DNA from: Bordetella sp. H567
Lineage (GTDB): Bacteria; Pseudomonadota; Gammaproteobacteria; Burkholderiales; Burkholderiaceae_B
Assembly: GCF_001704295.1 (NCBI RefSeq)
Contig: NZ_CP012334.1
Coordinates: forward strand, 3,050,084-3,114,083
Direction of reading: 5' to 3'
DNA: 64,000 nt
Part shown: piece after piece, positions 8,212-15,441 of the stretch
Position numbering within the stretch: position 1 is the stretch's first letter
Layout of the letters: each line of letters opens with the position of its first letter
Translations under genes and position numbers: made by a program
The notes under the pieces: generated by a model
The model's input: only the letters and a program-made list of their open reading frames with translations
Told to the model about the DNA's origin: nothing
Database searches by the model: none

Positions 8212-9363
8212 TCAGAGTGCCTGGCGATACAGGGCCGCCGCGTCGGCATGGGACACCTCGCGGGGGTTGTTGACCAGCAGGCGGGTCTGCCGCATGGCAT
8301 CGTCGGCCAGGAGGCCGATGTCCGCCGGGCCGATACCCACTTGCGACAGCCGCGCCGGCAGGCCCAGGTCGGCTGGCAAGGCTTCCAGGGTCTCGATCAG
8401 CGCGGCGGCGCGCGCTTCCGGCGACCCGGCCGCGTGGGGCAGTACCTGCTCGGCCAGTTCGGCGTACAAGGGCAGCGCGGCCGGCAGGTTAAAGCGCAGC
8501 ACCGGGCCCAGCACCAGGGAGTTGGACAGGCCGTGCGGTACGTGGAAGCGCGCGCCCACCGGGTAGGCCAGCGCATGCACGGCGGCCACGGGCGCGTTGG
8601 CGAAGGCCATGCCGGCCATGCAGGCCCCGACCAGCATGGCCTGGCGCGCCTCCCGGTCCGAAGGCGTGCGGCAGGCGCGCCGGATATTGGCCGACAACAG
8701 CCGCAGCGCTTCACGGGCTAGGCTGTCGGACAGCGGGTTCTTCAGGCGCTTGCTGGTATAGGCCTCGATGGCGTGGACCATGGCGTCGATGCCCGTCGCG
8801 GCGGTAACCGGCGCGGGCAGGCCCAGCGTCAGGTCGGCATCCAGCAGCGCGACGTCCGGCAACAGCACCGGCGAGACCACGCCCTGCTTCATGTTTTCGC
8901 CGGTCGTGACGATGGCGATGGGCGTCACCTCCGACCCCGTGCCCGCCGTCGTGGGGACCAGAATCAAGGGCAGGCGGCCGCCACGCACCTTGTCCACGCC
9001 ATAGATGTCTTCCAGCCGGCTGTCCCCGGCCGCCAGCAAGGCGGCCAGTTTGGCGGCGTCCAGCGAACTGCCGCCGCCGAAGCCCACCACGCATTCGGCA
9101 CCGCTGGCGCGCGCCTGGTCCGCCGCGCGCAGCACCACCGCCACCGGCGGTTCGGGCTCGACGTCGGCAAAGCACGACACCGACAGCCCGGCGCCGCGCA
9201 AGGCCTGCAGCACGGGCTCCACCAGCCCCGCGCGCGCGACGCCGGGGTCCGTGACCACCAGCACCGACCGCGCGCCCAGGCGCGTTACGTGGTCCGCCAG
9301 CTGGCCGGCCGAGCCCGGCGCCACGATGACGGATTTGGCGGCATGAAAAGCGAAGGATTGCAT
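8212..9363 (-). CDS. Iron-containing alcohol dehydrogenase
   Basis: This 383-aa group III NAD(P)-dependent dehydrogenase starts at the ATG at 9363, which follows GGAG. The nucleotide-binding loop GFGGGSSLDAAK lies near residue 95. The metal-binding His and Asp residues sit in TGIDAMVHAIEAY, ALAYPVGARFHVPHGLSNS and adjacent strands. Related enzymes act on short alcohols, lactaldehyde or maleylacetate, so the substrate is not settled. The gene lies 63 nt downstream of the start of the broken LysR frame and is divergent from the aconitase X gene. A perfect 20-bp tandem duplication sits just upstream of its start. Confidence 0.88.
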   Translation of the reverse strand: MQSFAFHAAKSVIVAPGSAGQLADHVTRLGARSVLVVTDPGVARAGLVEPVLQALRGAGLSVSCFADVEPEPPVAVVLRAADQARASGAECVVGFGGGSSLDAAKLAALLAAGDSRLEDIYGVDKVRGGRLPLILVPTTAGTGSEVTPIAIVTTGENMKQGVVSPVLLPDVALLDADLTLGLPAPVTAATGIDAMVHAIEAYTSKRLKNPLSDSLAREALRLLSANIRRACRTPSDREARQAMLVGACMAGMAFANAPVAAVHALAYPVGARFHVPHGLSNSLVLGPVLRFNLPAALPLYAELAEQVLPHAAGSPEARAAALIETLEALPADLGLPARLSQVGIGPADIGLLADDAMRQTRLLVNNPREVSHADAAALYRQAL

Positions 9364-9376
9364 GACGGGTGTCTCC

Positions 9377-9416
9377 TGGAACGCGGGCTGCGCACATGGA
9401 ACGCGGGCTGCGCACA
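9377..9416. repeat. Perfect 20-bp tandem duplication
   Basis: The 20-bp unit TGGAACGCGGGCTGCGCACA occurs twice without a mismatch at 9377-9396 and 9397-9416. It lies in the 150-bp divergent region between the alcohol dehydrogenase and aconitase X genes. It could be a slippage product or a doubled binding site. Confidence 0.9.
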
Positions 9417-9513
9417 CGGTCGTTGTTGCCTCACGTTACGCGGGACATTGCCGCCCGGCAAGCAGGGAAGATCACTACAATTCCCTCTTTCGCCGCCGCA
9501 AGGAAGCTTCCTC

Positions 9514-11442
9514 GTGATCGCGCTTTCCGACTACGACCAGGCCCTGCTCCAGGGTGACCGCGGGGCAGCGGCCGCGTTGGCCATGCGGGTGCTGGTCCGC
9601 TCCGCCGCCGTCATGGGCGCGGACAGCCTCATCGATATCGAAAGCGCCCATATCGACGGCTGCCTGTACCACGGGCAGGCCAGCCTGGATTTCGTCGAAA
9701 GGCTGGTACAGGGTGGCGGCAAGGTCGTGGTCCCCACCACGCTGAACGTGGGCTCCATGGACCTTATTCATCCGGAACTGTTCCGCGGCGACGACGCGCT
9801 GCGCAGCGCGGGCACTCGGCTGATGCAGGCCCATGTCGAGCTGGGCTGCGAATCGACGTTCACCTGCGCACCCTACCAGCTGGCGCGACGGCCACGGCTG
9901 GGCCAGCAGATCGCCTGGGCCGAATCCAATGCCATCGTCTTCGCCAATTCCGTCCTGGGCGCGCGCACCAACCGCTATGGCGACTTCATGGACCTGTGTG
10001 CCGCGCTGACCGGCCGCGCGCCGCGCTGCGGCCTGCATCTGCCGGAAAACCGCCGCGCCGGCATCGTATTCGCGCTGGGCGACGATTTCCCGCGCGACCC
10101 GGCCAGCCGCGACATCTGGTACGCGGCACTGGGCCTTTTGATCGGCCAGCGCGCCGGCGGCGCGGTGCCGGCTGTCACGGGCCTGCCCGCCGATACGACG
10201 GAAGACGAGCTCAAGGCCCTGGGCGCCGCCGCCGCGTCCAGCGGCGCCATCGCCCTCTTCCACGCCGTGGGGATCACACCGGAAGCGCCCACGCTGGAAG
10301 CGGCGCTGGCCGGCGGCCCCACGGCGCGGACCATCGCCGTCGGCCGCGAGGACTTGCGCGACGTGCGAGCCATGCTGAACCAGGCGGCGCCCGGCGCACC
10401 GCTGGCCGCCGTGAGCGTGGGCACGCCGCATTTCTCGCTGGCCGAATGCGCCGCACTGGAAGCGCTGCTGGCCGACTCGGCGGACCGCTTCGCCGTGGAT
10501 TTCTACGTCAATACCAGCCGCTACATCCTTTGGGAGCTCGAAGCCTCGGGACGGGCCGACCGCCTGCGCGCCGCGGGCGTGCAGTTCGTCACGGACACCT
10601 GCACCTATATCACCCCCATCATGCGGCAGACGCAGGGCCTGGTGATGACCAATTCCGGCAAATGGGCGCACTATGCGCCCGCCAATATCGGCGTACAAGT
10701 GGCCTACGGCAGCCTGCGCGAATGCGTGCGCTCGGCCCGGCAGGGAAAGGTGTGTTTTGACGAAGCGGATGTACCGTGTACCGCATCGCCCATGGCGACG
10801 GGGGACGGCCACGACGCCGTCGACTCGGCTATCGGCACGGCAATCGGGTCGGCAATCGGCTCGGCTATCGACTCGGGGATCGACTCGGCAATCGACTCGG
10901 CGACCGACTCGGCAATCGGCGCGGCACCCGGCGGGGCCACTGGCGCCGGTGTGGCGGCCGCGCGGGGCGTGGCGCGCGCCGCCGCCGGGCCGGTATCCTC
11001 GGCATCCTGCTCCGGTATCGCCATCGTGCCGGGTATCGGCGCGGGCGGCTTGCTCGTGCTGGACGAACCGCTCAGCTTCTGGGGCGGCTACGACGCGCAG
11101 GCCGGCACCATCGTCGAACCGCGCCATCCGCAATTCGGCTTGGCGCTGCGGGGCACGTTCCTGCTGATGGCGCGGGCCAAGGGATCGAGCTCCAGCAGCA
11201 GCGTGCTGGCGGAAGCCATCCGCAACGGCACCGGCCCCGCGGCCATCGTGATGCGCGAACGCGACCTGATCGTGGCATTGGGCTGCATCGTTGCCTCGGA
11301 ACTGTATGGCGTCGATGTGCCGATCGCGGTCGTGGACGAGGCCGGATGGCAGGCATTGGCGGCGCTGCCGCCCGGCACCCCGCTGCGGCTGGAAGCCGGC
11401 GAGGCGCGGTGCGACATTACCGCCGGAACACTGCCTTCATGA
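9514..11442 (+). CDS. Aconitase X, fused large and small domains (probable cis-3-hydroxy-L-proline dehydratase)
   Basis: This 642-aa protein begins at a GTG at 9514 with AGGAAG seven bases upstream. Residues 1-410 form the AcnX catalytic domain, with cysteines in LGCESTFTCAPYQ and VTDTCTYITP that suit an iron-sulfur cluster. Residues from about 496 to the end form the small swivelling domain with GSSSSSSVLAEAIRNGTGP. Bacterial single-chain AcnX enzymes of this kind dehydrate cis-3-hydroxy-L-proline, but mevalonate-5-phosphate dehydratase is an archaeal relative, so the substrate is inferred. The domains are joined by an unusually long linker of about 85 residues made largely of a tetrapeptide repeat. 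No other hydroxyproline gene is adjacent. Confidence 0.83.
   Translation: MIALSDYDQALLQGDRGAAAALAMRVLVRSAAVMGADSLIDIESAHIDGCLYHGQASLDFVERLVQGGGKVVVPTTLNVGSMDLIHPELFRGDDALRSAGTRLMQAHVELGCESTFTCAPYQLARRPRLGQQIAWAESNAIVFANSVLGARTNRYGDFMDLCAALTGRAPRCGLHLPENRRAGIVFALGDDFPRDPASRDIWYAALGLLIGQRAGGAVPAVTGLPADTTEDELKALGAAAASSGAIALFHAVGITPEAPTLEAALAGGPTARTIAVGREDLRDVRAMLNQAAPGAPLAAVSVGTPHFSLAECAALEALLADSADRFAVDFYVNTSRYILWELEASGRADRLRAAGVQFVTDTCTYITPIMRQTQGLVMTNSGKWAHYAPANIGVQVAYGSLRECVRSARQGKVCFDEADVPCTASPMATGDGHDAVDSAIGTAIGSAIGSAIDSGIDSAIDSATDSAIGAAPGGATGAGVAAARGVARAAAGPVSSASCSGIAIVPGIGAGGLLVLDEPLSFWGGYDAQAGTIVEPRHPQFGLALRGTFLLMARAKGSSSSSSVLAEAIRNGTGPAAIVMRERDLIVALGCIVASELYGVDVPIAVVDEAGWQALAALPPGTPLRLEAGEARCDITAGTLPS
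10822..10917 (+). repeat. Eight tandem 12-bp units in the aconitase X linker
   Basis: Eight 12-bp units of the form GRCTCGGCWATC run without interruption, with a few substitutions. They encode residues 437-468 as a tetrapeptide of Asp or Gly, then Ser/Thr, Ala and Ile. A ninth unit at 10918 has decayed. Because the unit is a multiple of three, gain or loss of copies keeps the frame. The repeat lies exactly between the two AcnX domains. Confidence 0.9.
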
Positions 11443-11535
11443 TGGCTGGCGGCGATGCCGGAAGAATGCCGTATCCCTGAAGACGCACGGCGATGGCCGC
11501 GCGAGCACGCCGCCCCATGAGGCCGCGCGTCGCCA

Positions 11536-13029
11536 TCACTGGAACGCGGTCTCCATGAAGCTGCGCAGCTTGCGCGAATGCAGGCGTTCCGGCGGCATCT
11601 CGCGCAGGCGCTCCAGCGCGCGGATGCCGATTTCCAGATGCTGGCCTACCTGGCGCCGGTAAAACGCCGTCGCCATTCCCGGCAGCTTCAGCTCCCCGTG
11701 CAGCGGTTTGTCGGACACGCAGAGCAAGGTGCCGTAGGGTACCCGGAAGCGAAAACCGTTGGCCGCGATGGTGGCCGATTCCATGTCCAGGGCGATGGCG
11801 CGCGATTGCGCGAATCGCTGGACCGGCTCCGTATGGTCGCGCAATTCCCAATTGCGGTTGTCGATCGTCGCCACCGTGCCGGTACGCATGATGCGCTTCA
11901 AGTCCCATCCCGACAGCCCCGCGACTTCCTCCACGGCCTGTTCCAGCGCCACCTGCACTTCGGCCAGGGGCGGCACCGGCACCCAGGTGGGCAGGTCCGC
12001 GTCCAGCACGTGGTCGTCGCGCACATAGCCATGCGCCAGCACGTAGTCGCCCAGGCGCTGCGAGGTGCGCAGGCCCGCGCAATGCCCCAGCATCAGCCAG
12101 GCGTGGGGACGCAGCACGGCGATGTGGTCGGTGATCGTCTTGGCGTTCGACGGCCCCACCCCGATATTGACCAGCGTGATGCCGGAGTGGTCCGCACGGG
12201 TCAGGTGATAGGCGGGCATCTGCGGCAGCCGGCCCGGCGCGGCATCCGCGGCGATCGGCTCGCCGCGCCGCGTGACGCGGTTGCCGGGCTCGATCAAGGC
12301 GTCGTAATCGCCTTCGCCGGCCGCGAGCATGGCACGCGCGCGGGCGCAGAATTCGTCGACGTAGAACTGGTAGTTGGTAAACAGCACGTAGTTCTGGAAG
12401 TGCGCCGGCGCGGTGGCGGTGTAGTGCTGCAGCCGGTGCAGCGAATAATCCACGCGCGGCGCCGTGAACGGGCCCAGTGGACGCGGCTCGTTGCTGCGGC
12501 CGTGCCAGGTGCCGTTGACGATCGCATCGTCCGTGATCGCCAGGTCCGGCACGTCGAAGATGTCTCGCAGCGGCCGCTTCAGGCCCTCCAGGTGCTCGCC
12601 TTCGATATAGGCGCCGTTTGGAAAGGCGAAATGCAGCGGGATGGGCACGTGGGATTCCCCGACTTCCACCGGCACCTTGTGGTTCAGCAGCAGATGGCCG
12701 ATCTGCTCGAGCAGATAATCCTTGAACAGGCCCGGCTGCGTGATGGTCGTTTGGTAGACGCCGGGTTCGGCCACGTGGCCGTACGACAGCCGGCTGTCCA
12801 CGGGGTCGTAGGTATGGACCGCGATGCGCACGCTGGGATAGCAGGCCCGCACGCGGACGCCCTGCATCTCGTCGCCATGGGTGATGCGCTGCAGGCCGGC
12901 GCGCAAATAGGCCGTGTTGCGCTCGTAGATCTCGATCAGGCGCGTGACCGCGGCCTCGGCGCTGTCGAACGCTTCGTACGGCATGAAATCCGGCCGGACG
13001 GTGGGGGGTACTGCGTCGCCACTACTCAT
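11536..13029 (-). CDS. amn: AMP nucleosidase
   Basis: This 497-aa enzyme hydrolyses AMP to adenine and ribose 5-phosphate in purine salvage. It has the N-terminal regulatory domain (DFMPYEAFDSAEAAVTRLIE) and a C-terminal phosphorylase-like domain with NIGVGPSNAKTITDHIAV, LMLGHCAGLR and ALDMESATIAANGFRFRVPY. The ATG at 13029 follows GGAGA. Length agrees with E. coli Amn (484 aa). It is convergent with aconitase X, with about 90 nt between them, and is separated from the livJ-like gene by a doubled repeat element carrying terminators. Confidence 0.95.
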   Translation of the reverse strand: MSSGDAVPPTVRPDFMPYEAFDSAEAAVTRLIEIYERNTAYLRAGLQRITHGDEMQGVRVRACYPSVRIAVHTYDPVDSRLSYGHVAEPGVYQTTITQPGLFKDYLLEQIGHLLLNHKVPVEVGESHVPIPLHFAFPNGAYIEGEHLEGLKRPLRDIFDVPDLAITDDAIVNGTWHGRSNEPRPLGPFTAPRVDYSLHRLQHYTATAPAHFQNYVLFTNYQFYVDEFCARARAMLAAGEGDYDALIEPGNRVTRRGEPIAADAAPGRLPQMPAYHLTRADHSGITLVNIGVGPSNAKTITDHIAVLRPHAWLMLGHCAGLRTSQRLGDYVLAHGYVRDDHVLDADLPTWVPVPPLAEVQVALEQAVEEVAGLSGWDLKRIMRTGTVATIDNRNWELRDHTEPVQRFAQSRAIALDMESATIAANGFRFRVPYGTLLCVSDKPLHGELKLPGMATAFYRRQVGQHLEIGIRALERLREMPPERLHSRKLRSFMETAFQ

Positions 13030-13068
13030 GGATAAAGTCTCCTTTTTGTCGCCGGGCCGTCCCAAGAC

Positions 13069-13091
13069 AAAAAACGGCCCCCTTGGGGGGG
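13069..13091 (-). terminator. Second intrinsic terminator in the repeat element
   Basis: The other copy of the 84-bp element provides a second stem (CCCCC-AA-GGGGG core) followed on the minus strand by CCG and six T at 13074-13069. Two terminators in series lie between the livJ-like gene and amn, so amn probably has its own promoter in the short space after them or depends on read-through. Confidence 0.7.
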
Positions 13092-13152
13092 AGCAAGCCG
13101 ACTTGTCGGCGCCGCGTGGGGGGCCCCTTTTGTCGCTGGGCCGTCCCAAGAC

Positions 13153-13175
13153 AAAAACGGCCCCCTTTGGGGGCC
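13153..13175 (-). terminator. Intrinsic terminator after the livJ-like gene
   Basis: On the minus strand the stem GGCCCCC-AAA-GGGGGCC (13175-13159) is followed by G and five T. It lies 66 nt past the stop codon of the LivJ-like gene and belongs to the second copy of the 84-bp element. Confidence 0.8.
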
Positions 13176-13240
13176 AGCAAGCCGACTTGTCGGCGCGGCG
13201 CGGGGGCCCCGTCCGTGTGCCCTCGCGCCGCGCCGCCGGT

Positions 13241-14368
13241 TTATGGCGCCGGCGTATGCGAACCGTCTTGGTGCCACTCGTACACTTTGAAGGCGAAGCT
13301 GTTCAAATCGCCTTGCGAGTTCCACGATACCTTACCGATGGGCGACTCGATGCTGTTTTTGTGCAGCCATGCCGCCACCTTGGTGGGATCGGCCGCGCCC
13401 ACGCCCTTGATGCCGTCGACGATGGCCATCGTGGCCGTGTAGGCCGTCAGCTGGAAAGCGCCGGACGGATTGCGCTGCTTATCCTTGAACGCCTTGACCA
13501 GTTCCGTGTTCTTGGGATCCTGGGAGAAATCGGCCGGCAGCGTCAGCAGCATGCCTTCCACGGCCTGCCCGGCGATCGCGTTGATGTCCGGATTGCCCGC
13601 GCCTTCCGGGCCCATGAAGCGGGCCTTCAGCCCTTGTTCCGCGCCCTGCCGCATCAACAGGCCCAGTTCCGGGTGATAACCGCCGTAATAGACGAAGTCG
13701 ACGTTCGCGCTCTTCAGCTTGGTGATCACCGCCGAATAATCGCTGTCGCCGGCATTGATGCCCTCGAACACCGCCACGGGAATACCGGCCTTTTCCAGCT
13801 GGTTCTTGACCGAGGTGGCGATGCCCTGGCCATACGACTGCTTGTCGTGCAGGACCGCGACCTTCTTGGGCTTGATCTTGTCGACGATGTAGGCCGCCGC
13901 CGCGGGCCCTTGCTGATCGTCGCGGCCGATGGTGCGGAAGATGAAGTTGTACTTCTTGCCGTCGGTCAGGGCCGGGGCGGTGGCCGACGGCGTCACCATG
14001 ACGACGCCTTCCTGCTCATAGATGGGAGCCGCGGCGATCGTGGCGCCCGAGCACACCCCGCCCACGACGAAGCCGATCTTTTCGTTCACCACCCGGTTGG
14101 CCGCCGTCGGACCCTGCTTGGGCTCGCAGCCATCGTCGATAACCACGGCTTCCAGCTTGCGTCCGTTGACGCCGCCCGCGGCATTGACCTGCTCGATGGC
14201 CGTGTGGACGCCTTCGCGCACCATGTCGCCGTATTGCGTGACGGCACCGGTGGTGGGGCCCACCACGGCGATCTTGATCGCGATCGCCTGGGCCTGTGCC
14301 GGGGTGGCCAGCATGCCGGCCGTGAGTGCGAGCGCGGCCATGGCCGCCAAACGATGGTGTTTTTTCAT
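13241..14368 (-). CDS. Branched-chain amino acid ABC transporter substrate-binding protein (LivJ-like)
   Basis: This periplasmic receptor is 375 aa from the ATG at 14368, chosen because AGGAG lies six bases before it; the ATG at 14374 abuts that site. A signal peptide (KKHHRLAAMAALALTAGMLATPAQAQA) is followed by a type I periplasmic-binding fold with VVGPTTGAVTQYGDMVREG and a cysteine pair in DDGCEP and GGVCSGAT, as in LivJ/LivK. No livHMGF genes are nearby, so it is an orphan receptor that may feed a permease elsewhere. The 269-nt region upstream is AT-rich at 14560-14620 and could hold its promoter. Confidence 0.9.
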   Translation of the reverse strand: MKKHHRLAAMAALALTAGMLATPAQAQAIAIKIAVVGPTTGAVTQYGDMVREGVHTAIEQVNAAGGVNGRKLEAVVIDDGCEPKQGPTAANRVVNEKIGFVVGGVCSGATIAAAPIYEQEGVVMVTPSATAPALTDGKKYNFIFRTIGRDDQQGPAAAAYIVDKIKPKKVAVLHDKQSYGQGIATSVKNQLEKAGIPVAVFEGINAGDSDYSAVITKLKSANVDFVYYGGYHPELGLLMRQGAEQGLKARFMGPEGAGNPDINAIAGQAVEGMLLTLPADFSQDPKNTELVKAFKDKQRNPSGAFQLTAYTATMAIVDGIKGVGAADPTKVAAWLHKNSIESPIGKVSWNSQGDLNSFAFKVYEWHQDGSHTPAP

Positions 14369-14637
14369 CTTCATCTCCTGTTGCGCTCCATGCCAAATGG
14401 TGGACTCGTGGTCCGCCAGGGGCGATTCCACCGGCCACGGGCCGGCGAAAGGGTCCAAAGGATACCGTAAAGCGGGACCGATTCATGGCGGCCGCGAACG
14501 AGCCCGGCAAATATCGGCCAGGTCCTTTTAAACGGTGCAATGCCAGGTTTCAACGCCTCATTTATATAACGGAAGGCATATAACCAATCGCAAATTAAGT
14601 CGTTTGCGCAATGAGGGCCACGGGGCATTATCGCCCC

Positions 14638-15225
14638 ATGCGATTTCAACCCATCATCGTCCCGGGTTGGCGGAATTCCGGCCCCGATCACTGGCAGACC
14701 CTGTGGCAGCACAGCCTGCCGCACGCCGTGCGGGTGTCCCAGCGGGACTGGGAAAACCCCAACCCGGACGACTGGATCGGCGCCGTGGCCGCCTGCGTGG
14801 AGGCCGCGCCCTGGCCGGCCTTGCTGATCGCCCACAGCCTGGGGTGCATCGCCTCGGTTGCCCTGCCGACGGCGCTGCACGGCCGCGTGGCCGGCGCGCT
14901 GCTGGTGGCGCCGGCGGACATCGAGCGCCCTGGCGCGGCGCCCGGCCTGGCGTCGTTCGGCCCCATCCCGACGCGTTCGCTCGGCTTCCAGAGCGTGGTC
15001 GTCGCCAGCGACAATGATCCCTGCTGCGCCCTGCCCCGGGCGCGCGATTTCGCCCACCACTGGGGCAGCCGCATCGTCGTGCTGTCCGGCGCCGGCCACA
15101 TCAATGCGGCGGCCGGCTTCGGCGACTGGCCGGACGGCCTGAAGATACTGCGCGCGCTGCGCCGCCGCGCCGCGTGGCGCGTCAGCGCGCCGATGCGGCG
15201 CATTCCGGCAATCGCGCGCGCCTGA
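14638..15225 (+). CDS. RBBP9/YdeN family alpha/beta hydrolase
   Basis: This small serine hydrolase is 195 aa from the ATG at 14638. The ATG at 14611 would add nine residues, and neither start has a strong ribosome-binding site. The family signature PGWRNSGPDHWQTLW is at the N-terminus. The nucleophile elbow AHSLGC, the Asp in SDNDPCC and the His in SGAGHINAAAGFGDWP form a complete catalytic triad. The physiological substrate of bacterial members is not known. It lies divergently from the LivJ-like gene. Confidence 0.87.
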   Translation: MRFQPIIVPGWRNSGPDHWQTLWQHSLPHAVRVSQRDWENPNPDDWIGAVAACVEAAPWPALLIAHSLGCIASVALPTALHGRVAGALLVAPADIERPGAAPGLASFGPIPTRSLGFQSVVVASDNDPCCALPRARDFAHHWGSRIVVLSGAGHINAAAGFGDWPDGLKILRALRRRAAWRVSAPMRRIPAIARA

Positions 15226-15369
15226 GAATAATCCCATGGCCGCAATGGCATGCACGCGCGTCCCGGACGGCCCGTGCCCCTGGCGCGCAGGCTGATCCCT
15301 ACAAGACCCGGCGCCAAATCGGCGCGGCACGCACCGTTGCGCTTATGGATGCCAGGCGAGCACGCATCT

Positions 15370-15428
15370 AGACTGGCTGGGCTATCCGCCCTGCACCAAC
15401 CAGACTGGCCGGGCTACCCGCCCACACC
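15370..15428. repeat. Two copies of a ~27-bp direct repeat upstream of the large effector-like gene
   Basis: The sequence AGACTGGCYGGGCTAYCCGC begins at 15370 and again at 15402, a spacing of 32 bp, with only a few differences over about 27 bp. The copies end shortly before the preferred start codon at 15442. They could be paired regulator sites or a local duplication inside coding sequence if translation starts at 15250. Confidence 0.7.
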
Positions 15429-15441
15429 GATACAACGCAAC

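Larger units (their letters stand above)
13043..13210. repeat. Two tandem 84-bp palindrome-rich elements
   Basis: An 84-bp sequence is present twice, at about 13043-13126 and 13127-13210, with few differences. Each copy contains the motif GGGCCGTCCCAAGACAAAAA, a GC hairpin, and the perfect stem GCCGAC-TT-GTCGGC (13097-13110 and 13181-13194). The layout resembles REP or BIME-type extragenic elements. It fills the gap between the livJ-like gene and amn. Confidence 0.85.

Noticed and set aside
9475-11133. Long minus-strand frame of 552 codons opposite aconitase X
   Set aside because: It is a GC-driven shadow of the AcnX gene. The plus strand carries a known family and a start with a ribosome-binding site, and the minus product shows only repeat artefacts and Arg/Gly-rich sequence.
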